Below, piece by piece: positions 25,777 through 33,736 of a stretch of DNA of 35,767 nt. The stretch is taken from the NCBI RefSeq assembly GCF_021462265.1, contig NZ_JAJONF010000065.1:1-35767 (forward strand). The letters run 5' to 3'. The position numbers were made by a program, and so were the translations under genes. The first letter of the stretch is position 1. The number at the start of each line of letters is the position of its first letter. The notes under the pieces were generated by a model. It saw nothing but the letters and a program-made list of their open reading frames with translations, ran no database searches and had not been told where the DNA came from. The DNA is from Streptomyces shenzhenensis (lineage in GTDB: Bacteria > Actinomycetota > Actinomycetes > Streptomycetales > Streptomycetaceae).

Positions 25777-26592
25777 CCGCACGACGAGTGACCTACACCG
25801 CGGCCCGCGCACTGGCCGTGGACACCCTGGCCCCCACCACCATCGCGCCCCCGCCGGCCGTTCACGTGAGCATCGACGTCGCCTACACCGGCGTCCGCGG
25901 GACCGACCTGCACATCTTCCACGGTGCCATGGACGCCCGTATCCATCCTCCGGGAGCGATCGGGCACGAGATGTCCGGCCGCGTCGCCGACACGGCCCCC
26001 GACGTTGTGCAGTGGGAGGCCGGTACCCCTGTCACCGTCACGCCGTTCGTCGCCTGTGGGCAATGCCCCGCCTGCCGCGCCGGCCACCGACACATCTGCA
26101 TCACCTGGTCTTTCTCGGGATCGACGCCACCGGATCGCTGCCGTCGCGCTGGACCGTGCCGGCCGACACACTGGTCCGGCTCCCCCCGGCACGCTCGCTG
26201 GAGCACGCCGCGCCGGCCGAACCCACCGCGGTGGCCGTCCACGACGTGCGGCGCGCGCAACTGCGCACCGGCGAAAAGGCTTTGGTCGTCGGCGGCGGAC
26301 CGATCGGCGTGCTGGTCGCCGTCGCCGCCCGCCGCGCCGGAGCCGACCTTCTGGTGGTGGAACCCGACCCGTACCGCCGGAGCGTCGCCGAAGCCCTGGG
26401 GCCGGCGACCCTCGACCCCACCGCTGTCGATGCCGTGAAGGCGGTCACCGACTGGACCGACGACCGCATCCCGGCCGGACGCTGGGCGCGACCCGAAGAC
26501 CTCGGGGAGCAGCGGTGTTCCAGGCCCCGGCCGCCTCGGACCACGTACACGGCGTGCCGCTTCCCGTCGACGGAGGCCGGCTTGGCCGCTGA
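25773..26592 (+). pseudogene. Deletion fusion: zinc alcohol dehydrogenase joined to an SDR C terminus
   Basis: Starts at GTG 25773 overlapping the mutarotase stop, so it was once an operon gene. The first part is a zinc alcohol dehydrogenase: GTDLHIFHGAMDARIHP, IGHEMSGRV and the structural zinc site CGQCPACRAGHRHIC. The catalytic zinc Cys is replaced by Arg42 (GVRGTDLH). One C is missing near 26099; the frame then continues HHLVFLGIDATGSLP, the Rossmann motif VVGGGPIGVLVAVAA, and stops looking like this enzyme at DWTDDR. There it runs directly into RIPAGRWARPEDLG and, after a one-base loss near 26504, GAAVFQAP and SDHVHGVPLPVDGG, the C-terminal tail of a KduD-like short-chain dehydrogenase. 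The dehydrogenase end, the SDR body and anything between are deleted. Confidence 0.8.
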
Positions 26593-26926
26593 GCCGACGC
26601 TGCCCGCCTCTGCTGCGGCGGACCCGGTCCACCCGGCAACGCAACGGCGCGCCCGATGCCGACTGAAGCCACCCGCCAACCGAACACACCCAGCCTGCAC
26701 ACGATTCCCCTCACGAGCCACCGCCACCCCAGACCGGCGCAACCCTGTTCCACGCCCGGACACATGCCGGCGTCGCCCAATGCGCCGACCGACGCAGCCG
26801 AGACACGCGGGGCAGCGACAGGCCATCACCAGCGCACAGCAGCGACCGAAAACCCCCGAGCCGGAAAGGGGTCACATCCCCGCCCGCTGCAAACCGTCAG
26901 CTCACACCTACAACCCTGGGACACCC
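26593..26926. other. Intergenic region
   Basis: 334 bases between the fused pseudogene and the beta-helix protein gene. No coding remnant, hairpin or clear promoter could be identified. Confidence 0.5.
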
Positions 26927-28942
26927 ATGCTCCGATATCCACGCACCGCGACCGCGGCCCTCGCCGCGGCGCTCACCGCTCTCTCCGGCAGCGTGCTTGC
27001 AGCCGCTCCCGCAGCACGCGCGTCGGCCGACCCCGTGGCCAGGATCATCGTCGCTCCCCACGGAGGCCAGGAGACCAGATCGGCCGGTCACCACGTCACC
27101 ACCATCCAGCAGGCCCAGAGGCTTGCCCGCACCCTCTCCGGTAAGGCAGACGTCGTCGTGTCGCTGGACGGCGGCACCTACCGGCTGACGGAACCCTGGA
27201 AGCTCACCAGCGCCGACTCCGGCCGCAACGGACACACCGTCACCTGGCAGGCACTGCCCGGTCAGAAAGCCATCCTGTCGGGCGGCCGGCGCGTGACCGG
27301 CTGGAAGGTCAAGGACGCAGCGAACAACATCTACGCCGCACCCGTGCCCAAGGGGAGCGACTCGCGGCAACTGTACGTCGACGGCGCACCGGCGCCGCGC
27401 GCTGCGATCCCCGTCTCCCGCAGCGACGTGAAGATCACACCGAGCGGGATGACCATCGTCAACCCGGCGCTGAACTACCTGGCCACACTGCCCGATCAGA
27501 ACCGGATCGAGCTGGAGAGCCAGGACTCCTTCACTGACCGCTTCTCTCCGGTGCAGAGCATCAGCGGCTCCACGATCACCATGCAGCAGCCGGCCTGGAA
27601 CAACAACAACTGGGGTTACGACACCTTCGCCAGCCCCTTCGCCGGCGGCGCCCTCCAACTGCAGAACTCCTACGCGTTCCTCAAGTCAGTCGGACAGTGG
27701 TACCTGGACTCGGGGGCAGGGCAGCTCTACTACAAGGCCGCAGCAGGCCAGGACCCCTCGCACAGCGACATCGAGCTGCCGCGCCTCACATCATTGGTCC
27801 AGATCAGCGGCAGCTACACCCATCCGGTGCGCAATGTCACCTTCCAGGGCCTCGGGTTCACGCACACCACGTGGCTCGAGCCGGGAACCTCCATCGGCTA
27901 CGCCAATCAGCAGAACGGAACGTTCATCGCCGCCGCCTACCCCCAGCCGGCGGACTTCATCACCTCCTGCCGCAGCGGCTGCCCGCAGTTCGAAGCGACA
28001 CGCAACGAGTGGCATCAGATACCGGCAGCCGTGCAGGTGTCCGCCGCCAGCGGCATCACCTTCTCCCAGAACACCTTCACCGACCTCGGGCAGGTGGGCC
28101 TGGGCATCGGCAACGACGCGAACGCCCATGGCTCCGGTATCGGCCTCGGGGCATCCGACATCATCGTGTCCCGCAACACCTTCACCGACAACTCCGGTGC
28201 GGGCATCGTCGTCGGCGGTGTGCAGAAGGATGCCCACCACCCGTCCGATCCGGCGATGGTGAACCGGGACGTCAGCATCACCAACAACCTGGTGAGCAGG
28301 GTCGCCCAGGACTACAAGGACATGTCCGGCATCCTGTCGACCTACGTCACCCATGCCGTGATCGAGCACAACGAGGTCTCGGACCTCGCCTATGACGGAA
28401 TCGACGTCGGCTGGGGCTGGGGCGCCAACGACCCCGGCGGCAGCCAGGACTACAAGAACCGCGGCCTGTACAACTACCAGCCGGTCTACACGACTGCGAC
28501 GACCTTGTCGCGCAACATCGTGCGTTACAACCTCATCCACGGCACGAAGAAGGTCTTCCACGACGGTGGAAGTCTCTACAACCTCTCCGCAAGTCCTGGC
28601 AGCGTCCTGTCCGACAACTACATCTACGACAACCACCGCACCGTCGGCCTCTACCTGGACGAAGGCTCCAGGTACGTGACGCTGACCCACAACGTCATCC
28701 AGGACGCGGGCGTGTGGGCCTTCACCAACGCGAGCGGCACCAACAACACCAACGACAACACCTTCACTGAGAACTGGTACAACAGCGGCGTGACCCAGGT
28801 GTCCACAGGATCGCCCCACAACAACGTCCTGAACGGAAACGTACAGATCAGCGGCACCGACTGGCCTGCCGAGGCACAACGCGTCATGAAGGAGGCCGGC
28901 ATCGAGCCCGTGCTGCCCCAGGCACGCCTGAACCGGCCTTGA
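26927..28942 (+). CDS. Secreted right-handed beta-helix protein, GH141-like
   Basis: A 671-aa exported protein. The N terminus is a Sec signal (basic LRYPRTA, hydrophobic ALAAALTALSGSVLAAA, cleavage near ARASA). Then come IIVAPHGGQE, VVSLDGGTYRL, AILSGGRRVTGWK and RQLYVDGAPAPRA, which I associate with the N-terminal part of GH141-type beta-helix enzymes. From about residue 300 repeated short strands form a parallel beta-helix: VRNVTFQGLGFTH, GITFSQNTFTDLGQVGLGIG, DIIVSRNTFTDNSGAGIVVG and VIEHNEVSDLAYDGIDVG. GH141 includes alpha-L-fucosidases, which suits the upstream fucose genes. Other beta-helix glycosidases or lyases are possible. The start has only a weak ribosome site (GGGA). Confidence 0.8.
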   Translation: MLRYPRTATAALAAALTALSGSVLAAAPAARASADPVARIIVAPHGGQETRSAGHHVTTIQQAQRLARTLSGKADVVVSLDGGTYRLTEPWKLTSADSGRNGHTVTWQALPGQKAILSGGRRVTGWKVKDAANNIYAAPVPKGSDSRQLYVDGAPAPRAAIPVSRSDVKITPSGMTIVNPALNYLATLPDQNRIELESQDSFTDRFSPVQSISGSTITMQQPAWNNNNWGYDTFASPFAGGALQLQNSYAFLKSVGQWYLDSGAGQLYYKAAAGQDPSHSDIELPRLTSLVQISGSYTHPVRNVTFQGLGFTHTTWLEPGTSIGYANQQNGTFIAAAYPQPADFITSCRSGCPQFEATRNEWHQIPAAVQVSAASGITFSQNTFTDLGQVGLGIGNDANAHGSGIGLGASDIIVSRNTFTDNSGAGIVVGGVQKDAHHPSDPAMVNRDVSITNNLVSRVAQDYKDMSGILSTYVTHAVIEHNEVSDLAYDGIDVGWGWGANDPGGSQDYKNRGLYNYQPVYTTATTLSRNIVRYNLIHGTKKVFHDGGSLYNLSASPGSVLSDNYIYDNHRTVGLYLDEGSRYVTLTHNVIQDAGVWAFTNASGTNNTNDNTFTENWYNSGVTQVSTGSPHNNVLNGNVQISGTDWPAEAQRVMKEAGIEPVLPQARLNRP

Positions 28943-29118
28943 CCTTCGCAGAACCCGTCCTGGACCTGCCGAGCGGATGGGCAGCAAGGAGGCAGAAGCC
29001 CCAGCGACGACGCCATCGTCGAGGACATCGGCGAAGGCACCGACGGATGAGAGTTGCCCAGCGCCTCGTACTCCGTCGAACTCCGGTAACAGCATGTTGA
29101 CATGCGAAGGCACCCGAT

Positions 29119-29161
29119 ACGTCTGGCCCCCGGCGACGAAATGTCTCCGGGGGCCAGACGT
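29119..29161 (-). terminator. Strong terminator of the initiator tRNA gene
   Basis: A perfect 15-bp inverted repeat, ACGTCTGGCCCCCGG / CCGGGGGCCAGACGT, with a 13-nt loop. On the minus strand it begins immediately after the encoded CCA of the tRNA. It should terminate the tRNA transcript and also readthrough from the plus strand after the beta-helix gene. Confidence 0.85.
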
Positions 29162-29238
29162 TGGTAGCGGGGGCGGGATTTGAACCTGCGACCTCTGGGT
29201 TATGAGCCCAGCGAGCTACCGAACTGCTCCACCCCGCG
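29162..29238 (-). tRNA. Initiator tRNA-fMet (anticodon CAU)
   Basis: A 77-nt cloverleaf with all arms visible: acceptor CGCGGGG / CCCCGCT, with an unpaired position 1-72 (C and U) as required for initiators; D-arm GAGC / GCTC; anticodon stem CTGGG / CCCAG with the three consecutive G-C pairs next to the CTCATAA loop that mark initiator tRNAs; T-arm GCAGG / CCCGC around TTCAAAT; discriminator A and an encoded CCA. The T-stem contains one A-C mismatch (51-63). The gene stands alone and is followed by a strong terminator. Confidence 0.95.
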
Positions 29239-29762
29239 TCGGTGTCTCTACCGTACGGCATCCGTACGGCGCCTACAGGGATTTATGGCGTCGGGCCGTC
29301 CCTCCGGTTTGCCGCTGTGCGCTGGCCGAAGTGGTCCGCGAGTGCCTGCCGGTCTGCTCAAGCTCCACGACGAACAGGCTTCCTGACCTTCAGGGGGCGA
29401 ACGAGACGTTGACGTAGTCGCCTGTGGACGGGGGCCTCGCTCTACAGGAGGGGCCGGAGGGTGCGAGTGTCGCACCAGCGGGCTACGACACGCAGCTTCG
29501 AGACCGGGCAGAAGTCCGCCCCACCTGCTACTGGAAAAACAGGCCGCGCCGCACTCCAGGCGAGGGGAGGGGAACCGGCGGAATGCACTGCCGGGGTGAC
29601 GGAATGCGATGTGTCCTTGGACAGTGAAACCAGTCGCCCTGTCATCCGATCGAGGCGCCTGCCACCGAGCCCAGGCATCCATGCCCTCCCGCCGCCCCCG
29701 ACCGGCGGGAGGATCCCCAAAACGAGGGTGCGCAGGCGACGTTGCGGGAAAGAATGGCAGCC
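29239..29762. other. Intergenic region between tRNA and methyltransferase
   Basis: 524 bases. Open frames exist but none shows protein-like character. It must contain the tRNA promoter on the minus strand; I could not identify it with confidence. Confidence 0.5.
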
Positions 29763-30581
29763 ATGACGTACGAAGGCTCCTCCATCGACCCGGCCAAGCC
29801 CAGCATCGCCCGCGTCTACGACTACCTGCTCGGCGGCAAGGACAACTACGCCGTGGACCGTGAGATCGGCGACGTGTTCAAGCGCGACCTTCCCGGTTCG
29901 GTGGCCATCGCCTTCGCCAACCGCGCGGCCCTGACCCGCGCGGTCGGGGAGATCGCGAAGACCACCGGCATTCGGCAGTTCATCGACCTGGGCAGCGGCC
30001 TGCCGACCGCGGACAACGTCCACCAGGTCGCGCAACGGCACGCCCCCGAGTCCCGGGTCGTCTACGTCGACACCGACCCCCAAGTGCTGGTCCACGGCCG
30101 CGCGTTGCTGGAGAACAACGACCGGACCCGCGTCGTCGCGGTCGATGTGCGCAACCCCGAAGGCATCCACACTCACCCCGACACCCTGGAAATCATCGAC
30201 TTCACTCGTCCCGTCGCCGTCATCCTCAGCGCCATCCTCCACCACGTCAACGATGACGAGGACCCGGCTGGCATCGTCCGATACTGGCGAGACCACGTCC
30301 CCTCCGGAAGTTACTTCTTCATCAGCCACTTCCGCTCCGGCAACAACCCGGAGACCACGGAGGCCGAGAAGGTCCTCCAGCAGACGTTCGGCCGCGGCCG
30401 GTGGCGCACCGACGCGGAGATCGCCTCCCTGCTGGACGGCCTGGAAATCCTCGACCCCGGGATCGTCTCCGCGTCCCTGTGGCGTCCCGACGAGAGCGAC
30501 ACCCCGTGGAACAGCGGCGAAAGACGAGAGCTCACCGTCTGGGAACACCTCATCGCCGCCGGACTGGCCCGGAAAGCCTAG
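29763..30581 (+). CDS. SAM-dependent methyltransferase, PF04672 (DUF574) type
   Basis: A 272-aa member of the actinobacterial methyltransferase family PF04672. The N-terminal hallmark is PSIARVYDYLLGGKDNYAVD (residues about 13-32). Motif I is FIDLGSGLPTADN; the acidic strand end is VVYVDTDPQVL; later segments are AVILSAILHHVNDDED and SYFFISHFRSG. These proteins are abundant in Streptomyces, and most have no known substrate. ATG 29763 gives MTYEGSS; ATG 29754 would add three residues and sits very close to GGGAA, so either is possible. No partner gene is evident. Confidence 0.9.
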   Translation: MTYEGSSIDPAKPSIARVYDYLLGGKDNYAVDREIGDVFKRDLPGSVAIAFANRAALTRAVGEIAKTTGIRQFIDLGSGLPTADNVHQVAQRHAPESRVVYVDTDPQVLVHGRALLENNDRTRVVAVDVRNPEGIHTHPDTLEIIDFTRPVAVILSAILHHVNDDEDPAGIVRYWRDHVPSGSYFFISHFRSGNNPETTEAEKVLQQTFGRGRWRTDAEIASLLDGLEILDPGIVSASLWRPDESDTPWNSGERRELTVWEHLIAAGLARKA

Positions 30582-31002
30582 CCGTGATCCCCGGATGACG
30601 ATCGCCGGGGAACTGCGCCTCCGGCCAGCAGGTCGGCGGGGTGGCGAAGCTCCTCGGCATCGACACCGGCAAGTGAGCGGATTTCAGGAGCCGTCTGCCA
30701 GAAGGCCTCAGCCTCGGGCTGGTTCTCCTCAAGTCCCTCGACCGCACTGCCACTCTCCAACTGCGCTACGAGCGGATCGACTACCCCATCGGGAAGAGCC
30801 ACTCCGGCCTGTTCGCAGCGATCCGTCAACGCACCAGTGCGGCGCCGGGCGAGGCACCGCTGCCGTCCATGCCCGGATGCTCGACCACTGGCTGAACCCG
30901 GCCGCCGGACTCCGTGAGGCTGTCGCCAGGCCGGCCGGCGCCCCCTGAGGTTCGGCCATCCGGGAGGTCCCGTTGTCAGTGGTGGACGGCAGGATGCCGG
31001 TC
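30582..31002. other. Intergenic region before the DNA ligase gene
   Basis: 421 bases. A minus-strand frame at 30578-30829, opening with TTG, has protein-like composition (ALPDGVVDPLVAQLESGS) but no ribosome site, so it is not called as a gene. No repeats or hairpins stand out. Confidence 0.4.
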
Positions 31003-33093
31003 ATGACAACACGGGTAGCAGAGATCACGGACGCGGCCGCCTACATGCACGCCGTCGAGGAGGCTGTCGGTGCGGCGGCCGCGTACTACGCAGGCGGTAC
31101 GTCGCCGCTGGACGACGACGCCTACGACCGGTTGGTGCGCGAGATTGCCGTGTACGAGGCCGGACACCCCGAACAGGTGCTGCCCGACTCTCCCACGGGG
31201 AAGGTGGCCGGCGGCGCGGCGGAGGGCGATGTCCCGCACACGGCGGCGATGCTGAGCCTGGACAACGTGTTCTCAGCGGAGGAGTTCACCGCCTGGACCG
31301 AGTCCCTGGCCCGCCGTCTCGGACACGAGGTCACCCGCTTCCACGTCGGGCCGAAGCTGGACGGCCTCGCGATCGCCGCCCGCTACACCGGTGGCCGGCT
31401 CACCCGGCTGGTCACCCGCGGCGACGGGACGGCCGGGGAGGACGTCTCGCACGCGATCGGCACCATCGAAGGCTTGCCCGAGCAGCTGGCCGAGCCGGTC
31501 ACCGTGGAGGTGCGCGGCGAAGTCCTCATGACCAGCGCCCAGTTCGAGTACGCGAACACCGTGCGCACCGAGCACGGCGGGCTTCCGTTCGCCAACCCGC
31601 GCAATGCCGCGGCGGGCACCCTGCGGGCGCGCGAGCGCCTCTACACGGCGCCGACCACGTTCTTCGGCTACGGACTCCTTCCGTTGCCGGGCACCGACCC
31701 GACGTTGGCCGAGCGGCTGACCGCGTCCGCGCACAGCGACCTGATGCACCTGGTCGCCGGGCTCGGCGTGCACACCAGCGCCCGCACCCCGGTCCCGGAC
31801 ACCGTCGCCCAATCCGTGGAGCAGGTCCTCGCCCGGGTGCAGGAGATCGCCGCGGCCCGGGCCGGACTGATGTTCGGGATCGACGGGATCGTCGTCAAGG
31901 CCGACCTCGCCGCCGACCGGCAGGCCGCCGGATCCGGCTCCCGCGCCCCGCGCTGGGCGATCGCCTACAAGCTCCCGGCCGTGGAGAAGATCACGCGGCT
32001 GCTGGCGGTGGAATGGAACGTCGGCCGCACCGGGATCATCGCCCCGCGTGGGGTCCTGGAACCGGTCGTCATCGACGGCTCCACCATCACCTACGCCACC
32101 CTGCACAACCCGGCCGACATCACCCGCCGCGATCTGCGTCTGGGCGACCACGTCATGGTCCACCGTGCCGGCGATGTCATCCCGCGCATCGAGGCGCCCG
32201 TGGCCCACCTGCGCACCGGCACCGAGCAGCCGATCGTGTTCCCGCAGCTGTGCCCACGGTGCGGGTCCGGCATCGACACCAGCCAGGAACGCTGGCGCTG
32301 CGAGCAGGGCCGCAACTGCCACCTGGTCGCCTCCCTCTCCTACGCCGCAGGCCGCGATCAGCTCGACGTCGAAGGCCTGGGCGCCACGCGGGTCATTCAG
32401 CTCGTCGAGGCGGGCCTGGTCACCGATCTCGCCGACCTGTTCACCCTCACCCGTGACCAGCTCCTCGCCCTGGAACGGATGGGCGACACCAGCACCGGCA
32501 ACCTTCTGGCCGCCTTGGCCGCGGCCAAGGCGCAGCCTTTGTCGCGGGTGCTGTGCGCGCTCGGCGTCCGCGGCACGGGCCGGTCCATGTCCCGGCGGAT
32601 CGCCCGGCACTTCGCGACCATGGAGAACATCCGAGCCGCGGACGCCGAGGCTCTCCAGCAGGTCGAGGGCATCGGCCCCGAGAAAGCGCCGTCCATCGTC
32701 GCCGAACTCGCCGAACTCGCCCCGCTGATCGACAAACTCGCCACCGCCGGGGTGAACATGACTGAGCCCGGCGCCATGTTCACGCCGGCCGCCACAGAGA
32801 CCGTCACCGAGGGTACGACCGCAGCCTCCACCCCGGCAGCCGGCCCCCTCACCGGGATGACCGTCGTGGTCACGGGCGCGATGACCGGGCCTCTGGAACA
32901 GCTCAGCCGCAACCAGATGAACGAACTCATCGAGCGGGCCGGCGGCCGCTCCTCCTCCAGCGTGTCCAAGAAGACCAACCTGGTCGTCGCGGGTGACAAC
33001 GCCGGGTCAAAGCGCGCCAGAGCCGAAGACCTCGGCATCCGGCTCGCCACGCCCGATGAGTTCGCCACCCTCGTCGCCGACTACCTCGTCTGA
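31003..33093 (+). CDS. ligA: NAD-dependent DNA ligase
   Basis: A 696-aa, full-length NAD+-dependent ligase that seals nicks in DNA. The Ia domain is near the N terminus (YYAGGTSPLDDDAYDRL). The adenylation lysine is Lys118 in KLDGLAIA, preceded by Gly-Pro where Glu-Pro is usual. The nucleotide-binding segments TRGDGTAGEDVSHAI and VEVRGEVLMT follow. The OB fold has NVGRTGIIAPRGVLEPV and GDHVMVHRAGDVIPRIE. A four-Cys zinc finger reads CPRCGSGIDTSQERWRCEQG with a final Cys, then helix-hairpin-helix repeats and a C-terminal BRCT domain (GMTVVVTGAM). ATG 31003 fits the domain start best. The surrounding decayed and mobile DNA suggests an accessory copy beside the housekeeping ligase, but that needs the whole genome. 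Confidence 0.93.
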   Translation: MTTRVAEITDAAAYMHAVEEAVGAAAAYYAGGTSPLDDDAYDRLVREIAVYEAGHPEQVLPDSPTGKVAGGAAEGDVPHTAAMLSLDNVFSAEEFTAWTESLARRLGHEVTRFHVGPKLDGLAIAARYTGGRLTRLVTRGDGTAGEDVSHAIGTIEGLPEQLAEPVTVEVRGEVLMTSAQFEYANTVRTEHGGLPFANPRNAAAGTLRARERLYTAPTTFFGYGLLPLPGTDPTLAERLTASAHSDLMHLVAGLGVHTSARTPVPDTVAQSVEQVLARVQEIAAARAGLMFGIDGIVVKADLAADRQAAGSGSRAPRWAIAYKLPAVEKITRLLAVEWNVGRTGIIAPRGVLEPVVIDGSTITYATLHNPADITRRDLRLGDHVMVHRAGDVIPRIEAPVAHLRTGTEQPIVFPQLCPRCGSGIDTSQERWRCEQGRNCHLVASLSYAAGRDQLDVEGLGATRVIQLVEAGLVTDLADLFTLTRDQLLALERMGDTSTGNLLAALAAAKAQPLSRVLCALGVRGTGRSMSRRIARHFATMENIRAADAEALQQVEGIGPEKAPSIVAELAELAPLIDKLATAGVNMTEPGAMFTPAATETVTEGTTAASTPAAGPLTGMTVVVTGAMTGPLEQLSRNQMNELIERAGGRSSSSVSKKTNLVVAGDNAGSKRARAEDLGIRLATPDEFATLVADYLV

Positions 33094-33170
33094 CACCGTC
33101 GCAGGAGGGACATGTCCTTTCCCGATCTCCCTCAGCCAGCGCGGGGTGAGGTGCTGTCGGTCTGCACGTG

Positions 33171-33655
33171 CTACGAGGACGGCAGGGCTGTGTGGGCGGC
33201 CTCCTCGACGAGATCGGTGCCCGCCGGGAAGGCGACGGGCTCGTCCTCGGGGGCAGGGGGGTGCGGTTGCGTATGGTTGAGGACAGCAGGTGGGACTTCC
33301 TGCATGGGGAAACGTCCCGGCGCTGCCGCGACGGCCCCGGTGGGGTTCTTCGCCTCGATCAGCCACAGGCGGTGGGCTGTGGGGTCGGCGACCAGGAGGT
33401 CGATCTCGCCGGTCAGGGGGGACGCCGAGCGTGACCGCGGTCTTCTCCAGGAGGCGGAAGCGGTGCGGCAGGCCCGCGGCGAGAGCGGTCTGGCGCACGT
33501 CGTGCTCCAGACGCTGGTCGAGCTGCTGGCGGTGGCGGGTCACCGATTGGCCCTTTTTGCGTTCCAGGTCAGTTGCCCGCGCTGGCCGATGCGTGAGTGT
33601 CGACGGCCCGGCGGGCGGCTGCGAGTGGCTTGGTCACCCGTTGGCGGCGTACACG
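33171..33655 (-). pseudogene. PD-(D/E)XK nuclease-like protein, C-terminal remnant in three frames
   Basis: Minus-strand segments in successive frames read RVTKPLAAARRAVDTHASAS, then ATDLERKKGQSVTRHRQQLD and QTALAAGLPHRFRLLEKTAV, then TGEIDLLVADPTAHRLWLIE continuing AKNPTGAVA and ending at a TAG. The pairing of EID with IEAK is the PD-(D/E)XK nuclease core. Two frameshifts (about 33585 and 33420) separate the pieces. No N-terminal part is recognisable, so a longer gene, perhaps a restriction or defence protein, has been truncated. It converges on the DNA ligase gene. Confidence 0.6.
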
Positions 33656-33736
33656 TGAACCTGTTCGGCCGCGTACGGACAGACATGCTCACCTCCCGGT
33701 GGACCCGATCAAGAGAACCCGGGGGAAGGCTGTCCG

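Noticed and set aside
29162..29238. tRNA as an integration site for a mobile element
   Set aside because: No integrase gene and no repeated copy of the tRNA 3' end was seen within the window.
30578..30829. Minus-strand 83-aa frame with TTG start
   Set aside because: The composition is plausible, but it lacks a ribosome site, a recognisable domain or conserved context.
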